This document shows positions 8,675 through 16,677 of a stretch of 64,000 bases of DNA, in pieces. This stretch comes from JBEATZ01 sp041178545. GTDB lineage: Bacteria > Planctomycetota > UBA1135 > UBA2386. How positions within the stretch are numbered: the first letter of the stretch is position 1; each line of letters begins with the position of its first letter. The translations under genes and the position numbers were made by a program. The notes under the pieces are model-generated. The model worked only from the letters and a program-made list of their open reading frames with translations. It did no database searches and had not been told where the DNA came from. The stretch covers positions 1-64,000 of the forward strand of contig JBEGVB010000167.1 of NCBI GenBank assembly GCA_041178545.1. Direction: 5' to 3'.

Positions 8675-9570
8675 GAACCGCAACCTCGTTCGCGTTCGCA
8701 TGTCTCTCCGTGCTCGTGATGGCTGCGTGCACCGACCACAAGCAGGCGCCCGAGGCAGGGTTCGTGCTCGGCGGTTTCGCCACCCCTGAGTCGGTGCTCC
8801 ACGACCCCGTCGACGACGTCTACCTCGTGAGCTGCATCGACGGCTCGCCCACGGCCAAGGACGGCAGGGCCTCGATCCAGCGCATCGAGCCCAGCGGCAG
8901 GAAGGTCGACGCGGACTTCATCCGCGGAGGTGTCGGTGGCGTGACCCTCGATGCGCCCAAGGGCATGGCCCTTGCCGGCGACGTGCTCTGGGTTGCGGAC
9001 ATCGACGTGCTGCGCCGCTTCGACCGGGCCACCGGCAAGCCACTCGGCGACGTTGCGGTCCCCGGTGCCACGTTCCTCAACGACGTGTCTGTCGCTCCGG
9101 ACGGCTCGGTCTGGGTGACCGACACGGGTTGGGACGCCGGGATGAGGCCCGCCGGCAACGACTCCATCCACCGTGTCGACCCTGCGGGCACCCTCACCGT
9201 GGTCGCGAAGTCGCCGGAGCTCGCAAACCCCAATGGCATCGTGGCCACGGCCACGGGTGTCTACTGCGTCGACCTCGGCACAGGCTGGTTCTCGCAGGTC
9301 GAGCGCACCGGTCGCCGCACCCCGCTCACCAAGGCTCCCTCGGGCGGCCTCGACGGTCTCGTACGGTTGCCCGACGGCCGCTGGCTGGCGACCAGCTGGG
9401 AGGGAGGCTCCGTCCTCGCCTTCGACCGCCAGGGCGGCGTGCGCACGGTGGTCGAAGGACTCGACAAGCCTGCGGACCTCGGTCTCGACGCGCTCCGTGG
9501 CAGGCTGCTGGTGCCGCTCTTCGCCAAGGGCGAGGTGCACGTGATCGTCCTCGGACGCGAGGGCACCTGA
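8671..9570 (+). CDS. SMP-30/gluconolactonase-like beta-propeller lipoprotein
   Basis: A predicted lipoprotein of 299 residues, GTG start overlapping the EVE gene stop. The signal (FAFACLSVLVMAAC) ends in a lipobox, so the protein is anchored outside the cytoplasm. The rest is a six-bladed propeller of the SMP-30/NHL type: blades carry GKPLGDVAVPGATFLNDVSV, VWVTDTGWDAG, NPNGIVATATGVYCVDLGTG and LDGLVRLPDGRWLATSW. Family members are lactonases or ligand-binding propellers; the substrate is not evident. The conserved N and D residues of SMP-30 metal sites are present in part (LNDV, TDTG). Confidence 0.82.
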   Translation: MRTATSFAFACLSVLVMAACTDHKQAPEAGFVLGGFATPESVLHDPVDDVYLVSCIDGSPTAKDGRASIQRIEPSGRKVDADFIRGGVGGVTLDAPKGMALAGDVLWVADIDVLRRFDRATGKPLGDVAVPGATFLNDVSVAPDGSVWVTDTGWDAGMRPAGNDSIHRVDPAGTLTVVAKSPELANPNGIVATATGVYCVDLGTGWFSQVERTGRRTPLTKAPSGGLDGLVRLPDGRWLATSWEGGSVLAFDRQGGVRTVVEGLDKPADLGLDALRGRLLVPLFAKGEVHVIVLGREGT

Positions 9571-9893
9571 TGGGTACGCTACGTCCCATGATCCTCGTGC
9601 CCTTCTGCGCGACGAAGACGAAGGAACAGACGGAGACTCGCACCGAGACCCGCAAGGCGCGCACCTGGAACGTCGTCGTGCACGACGACCCAGTCACGTT
9701 GATGGGCTACGTGACCCGCGTCCTGATGATGGTCTTCGGCTTTCCCAAGGAGAAGGCGCAGAAGCTGATGCTCGAGGTGCACCACAAGGGCCGTTCCATC
9801 GTCTGGTCAGGCGGCCGCGAGCAGGCGGAGACCTATGCCCAGAAGCTGCAGGCGCACCACCTGCTCACCAGCCTGGAGTCCGTGGAGGAGTGA
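9570..9893 (+). CDS. clpS: ATP-dependent Clp protease adaptor ClpS
   Basis: Adaptor that delivers N-degron substrates to ClpA/ClpC-ClpP. The core is unmistakable: WNVVVHDDPVTLMGYVTRVL, then the helix FPKEKAQKLMLEVHHKGRSIV and GGREQAETYAQKLQAHHL. The N-terminal extension is rich in Thr, Glu and Arg. The ATG at 9570 shares a base with the previous stop and has GAGGG seven bases upstream; ATG 9588 is an alternative. The DUF2017 gene follows one base after its stop. Confidence 0.95.
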   Translation: MGTLRPMILVPFCATKTKEQTETRTETRKARTWNVVVHDDPVTLMGYVTRVLMMVFGFPKEKAQKLMLEVHHKGRSIVWSGGREQAETYAQKLQAHHLLTSLESVEE

Positions 9894-9894
9894 C

Positions 9895-10419
9895 ATGTGG
9901 TACGCGCGCACCGACGACGGCTACCTGTTCGGCGAGATGCCGAAGCACGCCGTCGAGACTCTGCGCGCGATCCCGATGCTGGTGGAGTCGAGCGACGAGC
10001 GTGTGCGGTCGCGCCTGCTGCCAGAGACCTACGAGGACCCGGAGGAGGAGGCCGGCTGGCGTGAGCACGCCATGCCCGAGCTGGAGCGGTTGTTCCTGTC
10101 CCGTGCGCACCTCGTCCAGCGAGACCTCGACACGATCCAGAGGATGGAGGACGGGTCGGACAGCTGGATGCTGCACATCAGCAACCAGCACGTGAACGCG
10201 TGGCTCTCGAGCCTCAACGCGGCCCGGCTCGCCCTCTACGTGCTCAACGACATGACCGAGGCCCACATGGCCCGCGGCGGTCTCGCCAAGGCCTCGCCCA
10301 AGCAGCAGGAGGCGATCCTCCGCATCCACTTCATGGCGGAGCTGCAGGGTGTGCTCATGGGCGACGACTACGACCTCGACGAGGACCCGGGTGCCGGGGG
10401 CGCCGAGCAGGAACCCTGA
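9895..10419 (+). CDS. DUF2017-type protein linked to ClpS
   Basis: Cytoplasmic, mostly helical protein of 174 residues that resembles the DUF2017 family, a family best known as the neighbour of clpS in Actinobacteria. Features are the central ETYEDPEEEAGWREH segment, the helix SSLNAARLALYVLNDM and the late EAILRIHFMAELQGVL, followed by an acidic tail. The short gap to clpS (one base) implies co-expression. Its biochemical role is unknown; a part in N-degron handling is plausible only from context. It is convergent with the methyltransferase gene, with only three bases between the stops. Confidence 0.75.
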   Translation: MWYARTDDGYLFGEMPKHAVETLRAIPMLVESSDERVRSRLLPETYEDPEEEAGWREHAMPELERLFLSRAHLVQRDLDTIQRMEDGSDSWMLHISNQHVNAWLSSLNAARLALYVLNDMTEAHMARGGLAKASPKQQEAILRIHFMAELQGVLMGDDYDLDEDPGAGGAEQEP

Positions 10420-10422
10420 GCG

Positions 10423-11781
10423 TCACGTTGCCGCTCTTTCGAGTGCCACGTGCGTCTCGAGGTGGCTCGTGTGCGGGAACATGTCGTAGGGCGTGATGGC
10501 CGTCGCGCGGTAGCCGTTGGACTGGAGTGCGGCGAGGTCGTTGACCAGCGTGGCCGGGGAGCACGACACCAGCGCGACCCTGCGGATGCCCAGCGGGGCG
10601 AGCCGTGGCGCCAGGTCGCGTGGCATGCCGCTGCGCGGCGGGTTGAGCGTGGCGACGTCGAACCGCTGCTGCCTGCGCCACAGCTTGTCCGCCGCACGCT
10701 CTGCCTTGCCCGCGAGGAACCGGACGTGGGCCATGCCGTGTGCGAGTGCGCTTGCCGTGGCATCTGCTGCTGCAAAGCGGTCCAGCTCCACGCCGTGCAC
10801 CGGGTTGCCTGCGGCACCGAGGTGGAGGCCGAGACCGCCGCTGCCCGAGAACAGGTCGAGCACGCGCTCCTGCGGCTGCAGCGCGAGCGATGCCACCACG
10901 TCGGCGTAGAGGCGAGCAGCCAGGCCGGGGTTGGACTGGGCAAAGCTCGTGGGGGACAGGTCGAGGGTGAACGGACCGAGACTCTGTTGGATGCGCAGCG
11001 GGCCGTGAAGGTGCACCAGTCCGCGTCCGAGCAGGCTGCGGTCGTCCGCGGCGCGCGTGCAGGCCCATACCGAGGCAGTGCCGAGTGCCTGTGCCAGCTC
11101 TGCGAGCCAGCCGGGCACGAGGGGTGCCAGGGCAGCCGGTTCGGTCGGCAGGCCCACGGCAGGGTCGACGGTGAGGATCGCCATGTCGTGGGTGGTGCCG
11201 GTGCGGAACATCACCCCGTGCACGAGGGCTGCGTTGCCACGTCCCACGCCCGAGAGCCATTCCTGCATGCGCACGAGCAGTGCGTCCACCGCGGGCTCGG
11301 CGACGAGGCAGGTGTCCACGGGTGCCAGCGTGCGCCGCGCCGGGTCGACCATGCCGAGGTCCCCGTTGCGAACGACAAAGGCACTGCGGTTCCGGAACCG
11401 CACGTCGGTGGGCGAGGGCACGACGGGCCGCAGCAACGCGGCCACGGAGTGGCCAAAGGCACGGACGAGCCGTTCGCGCAGCTTGGCGAACTTGTCCTCC
11501 CGCTGCTGCACGGGGGACAGGTGCATCAGCGTGCAGCCGCCGCAGCGTGCGAAGTGCGCGCACGGGGCCTGCACGCGTTCGGCCGCGGGCTCCAGCACCT
11601 CCAGCAACGCGGCATCGAGTCTCCGGCCGCGGTCGCGGACCACCTCGGCGCGCACCAGTTCGCCGGGCAGGGCCTTTGGCACGCGCAGCATGCGCGATCC
11701 GTGCCGGCCGATGCCCGCGCCGCCGTAGCCGAGCGCATCGATGCGCGTCGTCACGACGGTCCCCGGCGCCACCGCAGCCAT
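10423..11781 (-). CDS. 23S rRNA (uracil-C5)-methyltransferase, RlmD/TrmA family
   Basis: SAM-dependent RNA m5U methyltransferase of 452 residues. An N-terminal TRAM domain (residues 1-65) is followed by an Fe-S cysteine set C74, C80, C83 (CAHFARCGGC) and C158, typical of the RlmC/RlmD group. The SAM motif is DLFSGSGGLGLHLG. The catalytic cysteine is C407 in LVSCSPATL, and the general-base Glu lies in HLETHVAL near the C terminus. The ATG at 11781 gives the normal TRAM start. Which uracil of 23S rRNA is modified (U1939-like or U747-like) cannot be read from the sequence. Confidence 0.92.
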   Translation of the reverse strand: MAAVAPGTVVTTRIDALGYGGAGIGRHGSRMLRVPKALPGELVRAEVVRDRGRRLDAALLEVLEPAAERVQAPCAHFARCGGCTLMHLSPVQQREDKFAKLRERLVRAFGHSVAALLRPVVPSPTDVRFRNRSAFVVRNGDLGMVDPARRTLAPVDTCLVAEPAVDALLVRMQEWLSGVGRGNAALVHGVMFRTGTTHDMAILTVDPAVGLPTEPAALAPLVPGWLAELAQALGTASVWACTRAADDRSLLGRGLVHLHGPLRIQQSLGPFTLDLSPTSFAQSNPGLAARLYADVVASLALQPQERVLDLFSGSGGLGLHLGAAGNPVHGVELDRFAAADATASALAHGMAHVRFLAGKAERAADKLWRRQQRFDVATLNPPRSGMPRDLAPRLAPLGIRRVALVSCSPATLVNDLAALQSNGYRATAITPYDMFPHTSHLETHVALERAAT

Positions 11782-11803
11782 TTCCCCGGCAGACGGGTCC
11801 ACG

Positions 11804-12469
11804 TCAGCAGTTGACGGGAGCGCAGACCGGCATGAACGGCACGAGTTGCATCTCGACCACGTTGGTGAGTTGCGCAGGACCCACCGGGGCGATGTCTTGA
11901 CGCGCTCCCTGGAACCAGACGCGCACGCCGGCCAGCGCTGGGACTGCCGGGATCTGGATCGTGTGGTCGCCGCCTGAGCCGGTGAGCAGGCCGCTGGCAA
12001 GCGCGAACGTCGGCTGCCCGAGCAGGATCGTGCCGTCGATGCCGCTGGGCGGCGTGCAACCGAGGGGCAAGAAGTCGGAGCTGAACGCCCCGAACAGCGC
12101 CCACTGCCCCAGCGTCGAGGGGCCGACGCGCAGCCGCACCGGGCAACCCGGCATCGGCGAGCCACAGCTGGTGAGCTGCGCGGGCGGCGGCGACACCGTC
12201 ACCACGTCGACCACGCGGCAGAGCAGGCCGATCTCCGACCCCGTGACGCGCACGACCTGCCCGTTGTACGGCCTGAGGTCGAGGAGCGAACTGCGCAGGA
12301 ACACGGCCGTTCCCGCCAAGCGATGGGTCTCGCCCTGCATGCAGATCGTGGCGCCTGCCAAGGGCTCCAACATGCCGGTGATGCAGACCGGGGTTTGTGC
12401 AACCGCAGTCGGTGCCGCGAGGGCGATGGCGAGGACCGCAAGGGCCCCCGGAATACGGCTCGTGCTCAT
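11804..12469 (-). CDS. Secreted cysteine-containing protein, unknown
   Basis: A protein of 221 residues with a clear Sec signal peptide (MSTSRIPGALAVLAIALAAP, cleaved near AVAQ). I recognise no enzyme family. The first half contains an OB-like stretch with GETHRLAGTAVFLRSSLLDL and GQVVRVTGSEIG. The second half (WALFGAFSSDFLPLGCTPPSG, then GDHTIQIP) resembles the C-terminal beta domain that recurs in secreted proteins of this kind of genome. About eight cysteines are spread over the mature part and could form disulfides. The ATG at 12469 follows TAGGCT by seven bases, another possible leaderless start. Its stop lies 22 bases before the methyltransferase start. Confidence 0.75.
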   Translation of the reverse strand: MSTSRIPGALAVLAIALAAPTAVAQTPVCITGMLEPLAGATICMQGETHRLAGTAVFLRSSLLDLRPYNGQVVRVTGSEIGLLCRVVDVVTVSPPPAQLTSCGSPMPGCPVRLRVGPSTLGQWALFGAFSSDFLPLGCTPPSGIDGTILLGQPTFALASGLLTGSGGDHTIQIPAVPALAGVRVWFQGARQDIAPVGPAQLTNVVEMQLVPFMPVCAPVNC

Positions 12470-12512
12470 GGTGGGCAGCCTAGTCTGTGCCGGTGCTGCC
12501 GTAACCTGCCCC

Positions 12513-13475
12513 TCACCCAAGTGAGACGTCGAGCAGCACCTTGAGGGTGCCGCGCCTGCAGGCGTGCGCAAAGGCTTCGTTGGCACCGGCCAGTGGGTAG
12601 CGGGCCGCCACCAACCGCTCGACGGGAACCGTGCCCGCGGCAAGGGCTGCGAGGGCGGGCCCGAAGGGGCCGCACCGCGAGCCCACCAGGCGGAGTTCGT
12701 CGACGACCAGCGGTGCGAGGTCGAGCGTCACGGGGCGCTCGGTGGTGGTCTTGAGCACCACGGTGCCGCGCGGCCGCACGTGCCGCAGGAGCCGCGGCAG
12801 GGCCTCGGAGCTGCCGGTGGCGTCGACGGCGAGGTCGAACGAGCGCGCGGCCGCAAGGTCCTCCTCCAGCATCCCGGTCACGTGGACGGTTCCCGGTGGC
12901 AGCAGTGGCTCCCGGTCCGCGTGGCGCCCGGCCACCGTCACCGGCACGCCGTGCAGGTGCAGTGCCCACGCACACAGCAACCCGAGCTTGCCGTCGCCGG
13001 CCACGACCGCGCTGCGGAAGGACCGCACGTCGAGGTCGTCCGCAAGGTGCAGTGCAGCAGCCAGCGGCTCCACGAAGGTCGCGGCATCGGTCGACACCGA
13101 GTCGGGCACGGCATGCAGGTTCTGGTGCGGGAGCGCGAGCTGTTCGGCAAACGCGCCGCCCAGGCGCGCGATGCCGAGCACGGTGCGCTGCGGGCAGTGG
13201 CGCCCGTCCCCGGCCCGGCAGGTGCTGCAGGTGCCGCATGCCGCGTTGATCTCGCCGACCACGCGCCTGCCGGCATGGGGGCCGTCGAGCGCCATGCCGA
13301 CGAACTCATGGCCCGGCACGCCGCGGAACCCCATGTAGCCGCGCGCCAGTGCCTGGTCGGTGGCGCAGATCCCGGCTCGCAACACACGTACGCGGGTCCA
13401 ACCCTCGCGCGGTGTCGGCGGCTCGAGGTCGTCGCGCACGAGGACCCTGCCCGACTCGAGCACGACGCCGCGCAT
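12513..13475 (-). CDS. Zinc-dependent MDR alcohol dehydrogenase-like protein
   Basis: NAD(P)-linked medium-chain dehydrogenase of 320 residues. The catalytic zinc ligands are C37 (AGICATDQAL) and the His-Glu pair in VPGHEFVGMA. The structural zinc lobe is CGTCSTCRAGDGRHC. The nucleotide-binding region contains VVAGDGKLGLLCAWAL, where the usual GxGxxG reads GDGKLG. The substrate is unknown; sorbitol- or threonine-type dehydrogenases are the nearest pattern. The start at ATG 13475 lies seven bases from the panB stop, so it is probably in one operon with panB and pcnB. Confidence 0.88.
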   Translation of the reverse strand: MRGVVLESGRVLVRDDLEPPTPREGWTRVRVLRAGICATDQALARGYMGFRGVPGHEFVGMALDGPHAGRRVVGEINAACGTCSTCRAGDGRHCPQRTVLGIARLGGAFAEQLALPHQNLHAVPDSVSTDAATFVEPLAAALHLADDLDVRSFRSAVVAGDGKLGLLCAWALHLHGVPVTVAGRHADREPLLPPGTVHVTGMLEEDLAAARSFDLAVDATGSSEALPRLLRHVRPRGTVVLKTTTERPVTLDLAPLVVDELRLVGSRCGPFGPALAALAAGTVPVERLVAARYPLAGANEAFAHACRRGTLKVLLDVSLG

Positions 13476-13482
13476 GCGGGAC

Positions 13483-14283
13483 TCAGTAGCTCTCGTCGCG
13501 GGACGGGAAGTTCCCGCTGCGCACGTCGGCACAGTAGCCCTGGACCGCGCCACGGATCGACTCGTTCAGCTCGAGGTACCTGCGCACGAAGCGCGGCTTG
13601 AAGCGCGTGAACAGGCCGAGCATGTCCGCGCTCACGAGGACCTGGCCGTCGCACCCCGAGCCAGCGCCGATGCCGATGGTGGGCACGGCCACCTCGCGCG
13701 TGATGCGGGTGGCGAGTTCGGCAGGGACCTTCTCCAGCACGATGGCAAAGGCGCCTGCGTCGGCAAGGGCCTGGGCGTCTGCGAGGATGCGATGCGCCTC
13801 TGCGGGCTCGGTGCCGCGCGTCTTGTAGGTGCCGAACAGGTTGATGCTCTGCGGGGTCAGCCCGAGGTGGCCCATCACCGGGATGCCTGCGTCCACCAGC
13901 CGGCGGACGGTTGCCGACACGGCGGCGCCGCCCTCCACCTTCACGGCCTCTGCCATGCCTTCCTTCAGCAGGCGCCCGGCATTGCGGAGCGCGTCCTCAG
14001 GACTCACCTGGTAGCTGAGGAAGGGCATGTCGGCCACGACGAGCGCACGCTTCACCGCGGTGGCCACCACGGACGTGTGGTAGACCATCTGGTCCATGGT
14101 GACCGACACGGTGGTGTCGCGGCCCTGCACGACCATCGCCACCGAGTCGCCCACCAGCACCACGTCCACGCCCGCACCGTCCAGGATTCCGGCGAGCATG
14201 TGGTCGTAGGCGGTGAGCGCGACGACCTTCTCGCCGTCGCGCTTCATCTCCTTCAGGCTCGCCGTGGTGATCTTGGTGCGCAT
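13483..14283 (-). CDS. panB: 3-methyl-2-oxobutanoate hydroxymethyltransferase
   Basis: First committed enzyme of pantothenate synthesis: transfers a hydroxymethyl group from methylene-tetrahydrofolate to 2-oxoisovalerate to give ketopantoate. At 266 residues it has the usual length. Family blocks are TAYDHMLAGILDGAGVD, VLVGDSVAMVVQG (metal-binding Asp), VADMPFLSYQ, AVKVEGG, PVMGHLGLTPQS and PTIGIGAGSGCDGQVLV. The ATG at 14283 is the family start, 12 bases after the stop of pcnB. No panC or panD is in the window. Confidence 0.97.
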   Translation of the reverse strand: MRTKITTASLKEMKRDGEKVVALTAYDHMLAGILDGAGVDVVLVGDSVAMVVQGRDTTVSVTMDQMVYHTSVVATAVKRALVVADMPFLSYQVSPEDALRNAGRLLKEGMAEAVKVEGGAAVSATVRRLVDAGIPVMGHLGLTPQSINLFGTYKTRGTEPAEAHRILADAQALADAGAFAIVLEKVPAELATRITREVAVPTIGIGAGSGCDGQVLVSADMLGLFTRFKPRFVRRYLELNESIRGAVQGYCADVRSGNFPSRDESY

Positions 14284-14295
14284 GCGGGTCGGGTC

Positions 14296-16527
14296 TCACC
14301 AGTCGCCGAAGGAGTCGTCGGGCTCCGTGCTCGGCGGCGGGGGAGGCGGGGCATCGAGACCCGGCAGCACACCCGGTGCGGGCGGCGGCCGGTAGTCGTC
14401 CATGCCCTCCTCGGGCAGGCGGGTGCGCTTCTTCTTGCGCTGCCCCTCGACGATCGAGCCAAAGGTGGGAACCCGCTTCGGGTCGAGTTCGACGTCGAAT
14501 GCCGACAGGTCCAGCGGCGGCGGCTCGATCACGTCGACCTTGCCGCGGCGGTCCACGTGGCGCGGCACCACGTCGACGTCGCGGTTGCCACCGTCCCTGC
14601 GGCCGCGTCGGTCGCGCCGGTCCCGGCGACCACCACGGTCGCGGTCCCGGTCGCGGCGCGGGCCCTGACCCTGCTGGCCCTGACCCTGCTGGCCCTGATC
14701 TCGCTGGCCCTGGCCTTGGCGACCCTGGCCCTGCTGGCCCTCGTGCCGTCGCGGGCCCTGGCCCTGCGGTGCATTGGGGTCGCGCTGCGGCCTCGCGCCC
14801 TCGCCCTGTCCCTCGTGTGCGCCGCGGTCCTCGTGGAACACGGCTTCGCCATGGGGGGCGGGAGCCTCGGCGTGCGGGAACGGCTGGTCGTCACCGTGGC
14901 CACGGCGGCGCCTGCGGCGACGGCGCCTGCGCCTGCCACCGCGGTCGTCGTCGCCACCGGTTGCATCGCGCGGCTCGCGGGACTCGCCCTCGGGCAGGTC
15001 CTGCCCGTCGTGCGGGCCCTCCGCCGGGTCCGCCTCGCCCGCGGGCGCCTCGCGGTCGCCCTCGAACGGTGCAGACTCCAACGACTCGTCAGCACCTTCG
15101 GCACTGCCGGGCACCTGCGCGCCCTCGAACCCCTCGTCGCGGTGTCCGCGACGACGGCGCCGCCTGCGCCTGCGCCGGCCACCGCGGTCCTCGTCGCCGG
15201 CACCTTCCTCGCGGAACTCACCGGCAGCCATGGGCTCGCCCGGCTGCTGCTCGCCCTCGGCGGGCGGTTCGGTCGCAGCGGCCCCGCCTGCAGCAGCCTG
15301 CTGCAGGAAGGCGGAGCGGCGTTGCGCGTTGGGCTGGAACTCGCGCTGCGGGTCGCGGCCGAGCACGGTGCACTCGCGCCGTGCGCCGAAGTCCGCAGCC
15401 AGCTCGCGCCAGCGACGGACCAGGCCCGTGTCGATGCCGAGCGCGCTCGCGCGCAGCTCGAACAGGTCGAGGGCCTCGAGGAAGTAGGCACCGCGCACGA
15501 AGCCCTGCACCTTGAATCGCTTGGCCTCGTCCAGTTGCTCGAACCGGGGCTGCACGCCGCAGGCGCGCTTGAGGCAGCCTGCGTCGCGCCGCGGCAACCG
15601 CAGCATCTGGCAGAACGGTGCCAGCAGGTCCTCGGCAACCGAGGTCGAGCTGCGGTCCCCGGCTTGGCCCGTCTCCTCGAGCACGGCACCCGCGAAGAGT
15701 GCGCCGAGCAGCACTGCGTTGGCCGGCGTGTACCCGTGCTGGATGCGCAGGTCGAGTGCCTCGAGCGTGCGCCAGAAGGCGACGCGCGTCTGCTGCGATG
15801 CCGAGCCAAGGTGGTCGGACAGCAGCGGCAGGATCACGCGCAGGGCACCCACGTCGCGCAGCAGCTGGAAGCTCTCCAGCGAGTGGCCCGAACGCAGCAG
15901 CCGCAGGACCTCCTCCAGCACGCGCGGCGGCGCCGCGCGCACGAGGTCCGGGGACGCCTCGGCCATGGCCGCGTGGGTCTCCGGGTCGATGTGGAGGTCC
16001 AGCCGGCCGGCGAACTTGGCGGCGCGCAGGATGCGCACCGGGTCCTCGCGGAACCGCACCCGCGGGTCACCGATGGTGCGGATGATCCGCGACCGGATGT
16101 CCGAGAGGCCGTCCGCGTAGTCGAGGATGCGGTCCTCGAGGGGGTCCAGCAGCAGGGCGTTGACCGTGAAGTCGCGGCGCAGCGCGTCCTGCTCGGCATT
16201 CCCGAACTCGTTGTCCTGGGTGATCAGGAGGTCCCCGGAGTCCGGGTCCTCGGTCTGCGGCGAGCGCCGGAAGGTCGACACCTCCAGGATCTTGGTGTTC
16301 CCGTGGAAGTGCAGGTGCGCAAGCTTGAAACGCCTGCCGATGATGCGGCAGTTGTAGGGAAAGGTCCGTTTGACCTGTTGGGGCCGGGCGGAGGTCGCGA
16401 TGTCGTAGTCCTTCGGCTTCTTGCCGAGGAGCAGATCGCGGACGCAGCCGCCGACCAGATAGGCCTCGAAGCCCCGGGAGTGCAGCCGCTGCAGAGCCCG
16501 GACGGCGTCCGGGTCGAGCTGGCTCAC
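14296..16527 (-). CDS. pcnB: Poly(A) polymerase PcnB / tRNA nucleotidyltransferase family with Arg-rich tail
   Basis: Class II nucleotidyltransferase that adds A (or CCA) to RNA 3' ends. Residues 1-400 are the normal catalytic and helical parts: YLVGGCVRDLLLGKKPKDYD with the DYD metal ligands, RRDFTVNALLLDP, DYADGLSDI, FREDPVRILRAAKFAGRL. The poly(A) polymerase reading is favoured by strong N-terminal PcnB-like blocks, but a CCA enzyme cannot be excluded. About residues 400-743 form a disordered tail with two arginine runs (10 and 11 Arg, near residues 446-460 and 527-542) each in a GG-R(n)-GH setting, Gln-Gly repeats (near 596-622), RD repeats, then Pro-rich ends. Start is GTG 16527, since no ATG lies upstream in frame. 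Confidence 0.9.
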   Translation of the reverse strand: MSQLDPDAVRALQRLHSRGFEAYLVGGCVRDLLLGKKPKDYDIATSARPQQVKRTFPYNCRIIGRRFKLAHLHFHGNTKILEVSTFRRSPQTEDPDSGDLLITQDNEFGNAEQDALRRDFTVNALLLDPLEDRILDYADGLSDIRSRIIRTIGDPRVRFREDPVRILRAAKFAGRLDLHIDPETHAAMAEASPDLVRAAPPRVLEEVLRLLRSGHSLESFQLLRDVGALRVILPLLSDHLGSASQQTRVAFWRTLEALDLRIQHGYTPANAVLLGALFAGAVLEETGQAGDRSSTSVAEDLLAPFCQMLRLPRRDAGCLKRACGVQPRFEQLDEAKRFKVQGFVRGAYFLEALDLFELRASALGIDTGLVRRWRELAADFGARRECTVLGRDPQREFQPNAQRRSAFLQQAAAGGAAATEPPAEGEQQPGEPMAAGEFREEGAGDEDRGGRRRRRRRRRRGHRDEGFEGAQVPGSAEGADESLESAPFEGDREAPAGEADPAEGPHDGQDLPEGESREPRDATGGDDDRGGRRRRRRRRRRRGHGDDQPFPHAEAPAPHGEAVFHEDRGAHEGQGEGARPQRDPNAPQGQGPRRHEGQQGQGRQGQGQRDQGQQGQGQQGQGPRRDRDRDRGGRRDRRDRRGRRDGGNRDVDVVPRHVDRRGKVDVIEPPPLDLSAFDVELDPKRVPTFGSIVEGQRKKKRTRLPEEGMDDYRPPPAPGVLPGLDAPPPPPPSTEPDDSFGDW

Positions 16528-16608
16528 GTCGAGGCCAGATGGCGTAAGGATCGTGGGTTCGATCGTCGTAACCCCTGAAATCGGAAAGAGGAAAGAAAAG
16601 CGCGAGGG

Positions 16609-16637
16609 GTTGTATCCGCGGTCCGGACGAGGCTCAA
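16609..16637 (-). promoter_or_regulatory. Candidate sigma70-type promoter of pcnB operon
   Basis: On the minus strand TTGAGC (16637-16632) and TACAAC (16614-16609) are separated by 17 bases, a good -35/-10 pair in a very GC-rich background. It lies about 85 bases upstream of the pcnB GTG. The -10 overlaps one arm of a 7-bp inverted repeat, AACCCCT (16570-16576) and AGGGGTT (16605-16611), which encloses an unusually pyrimidine-rich stretch and could be an operator or a 5' UTR hairpin. Confidence 0.5.
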
Positions 16638-16677
16638 CGTGTTTGTGCCAAGGTGCGGGCGGGTCGCACCCCTTCGG

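Noticed and set aside
14640..14760. Short tandem repeats (CCTGCTGGCC-like) suggesting a CRISPR or minisatellite
   Set aside because: They are inside pcnB and encode the Gln-Gly-rich tail. Units are about 6-12 bases with no unique spacers.
13360..16578. Long plus-strand frame of about 1072 codons opposite panB and pcnB
   Set aside because: Shadow of panB and pcnB; its long Ala/Leu/Val stretches come from reading the Arg and Gln-Gly repeats in antisense.
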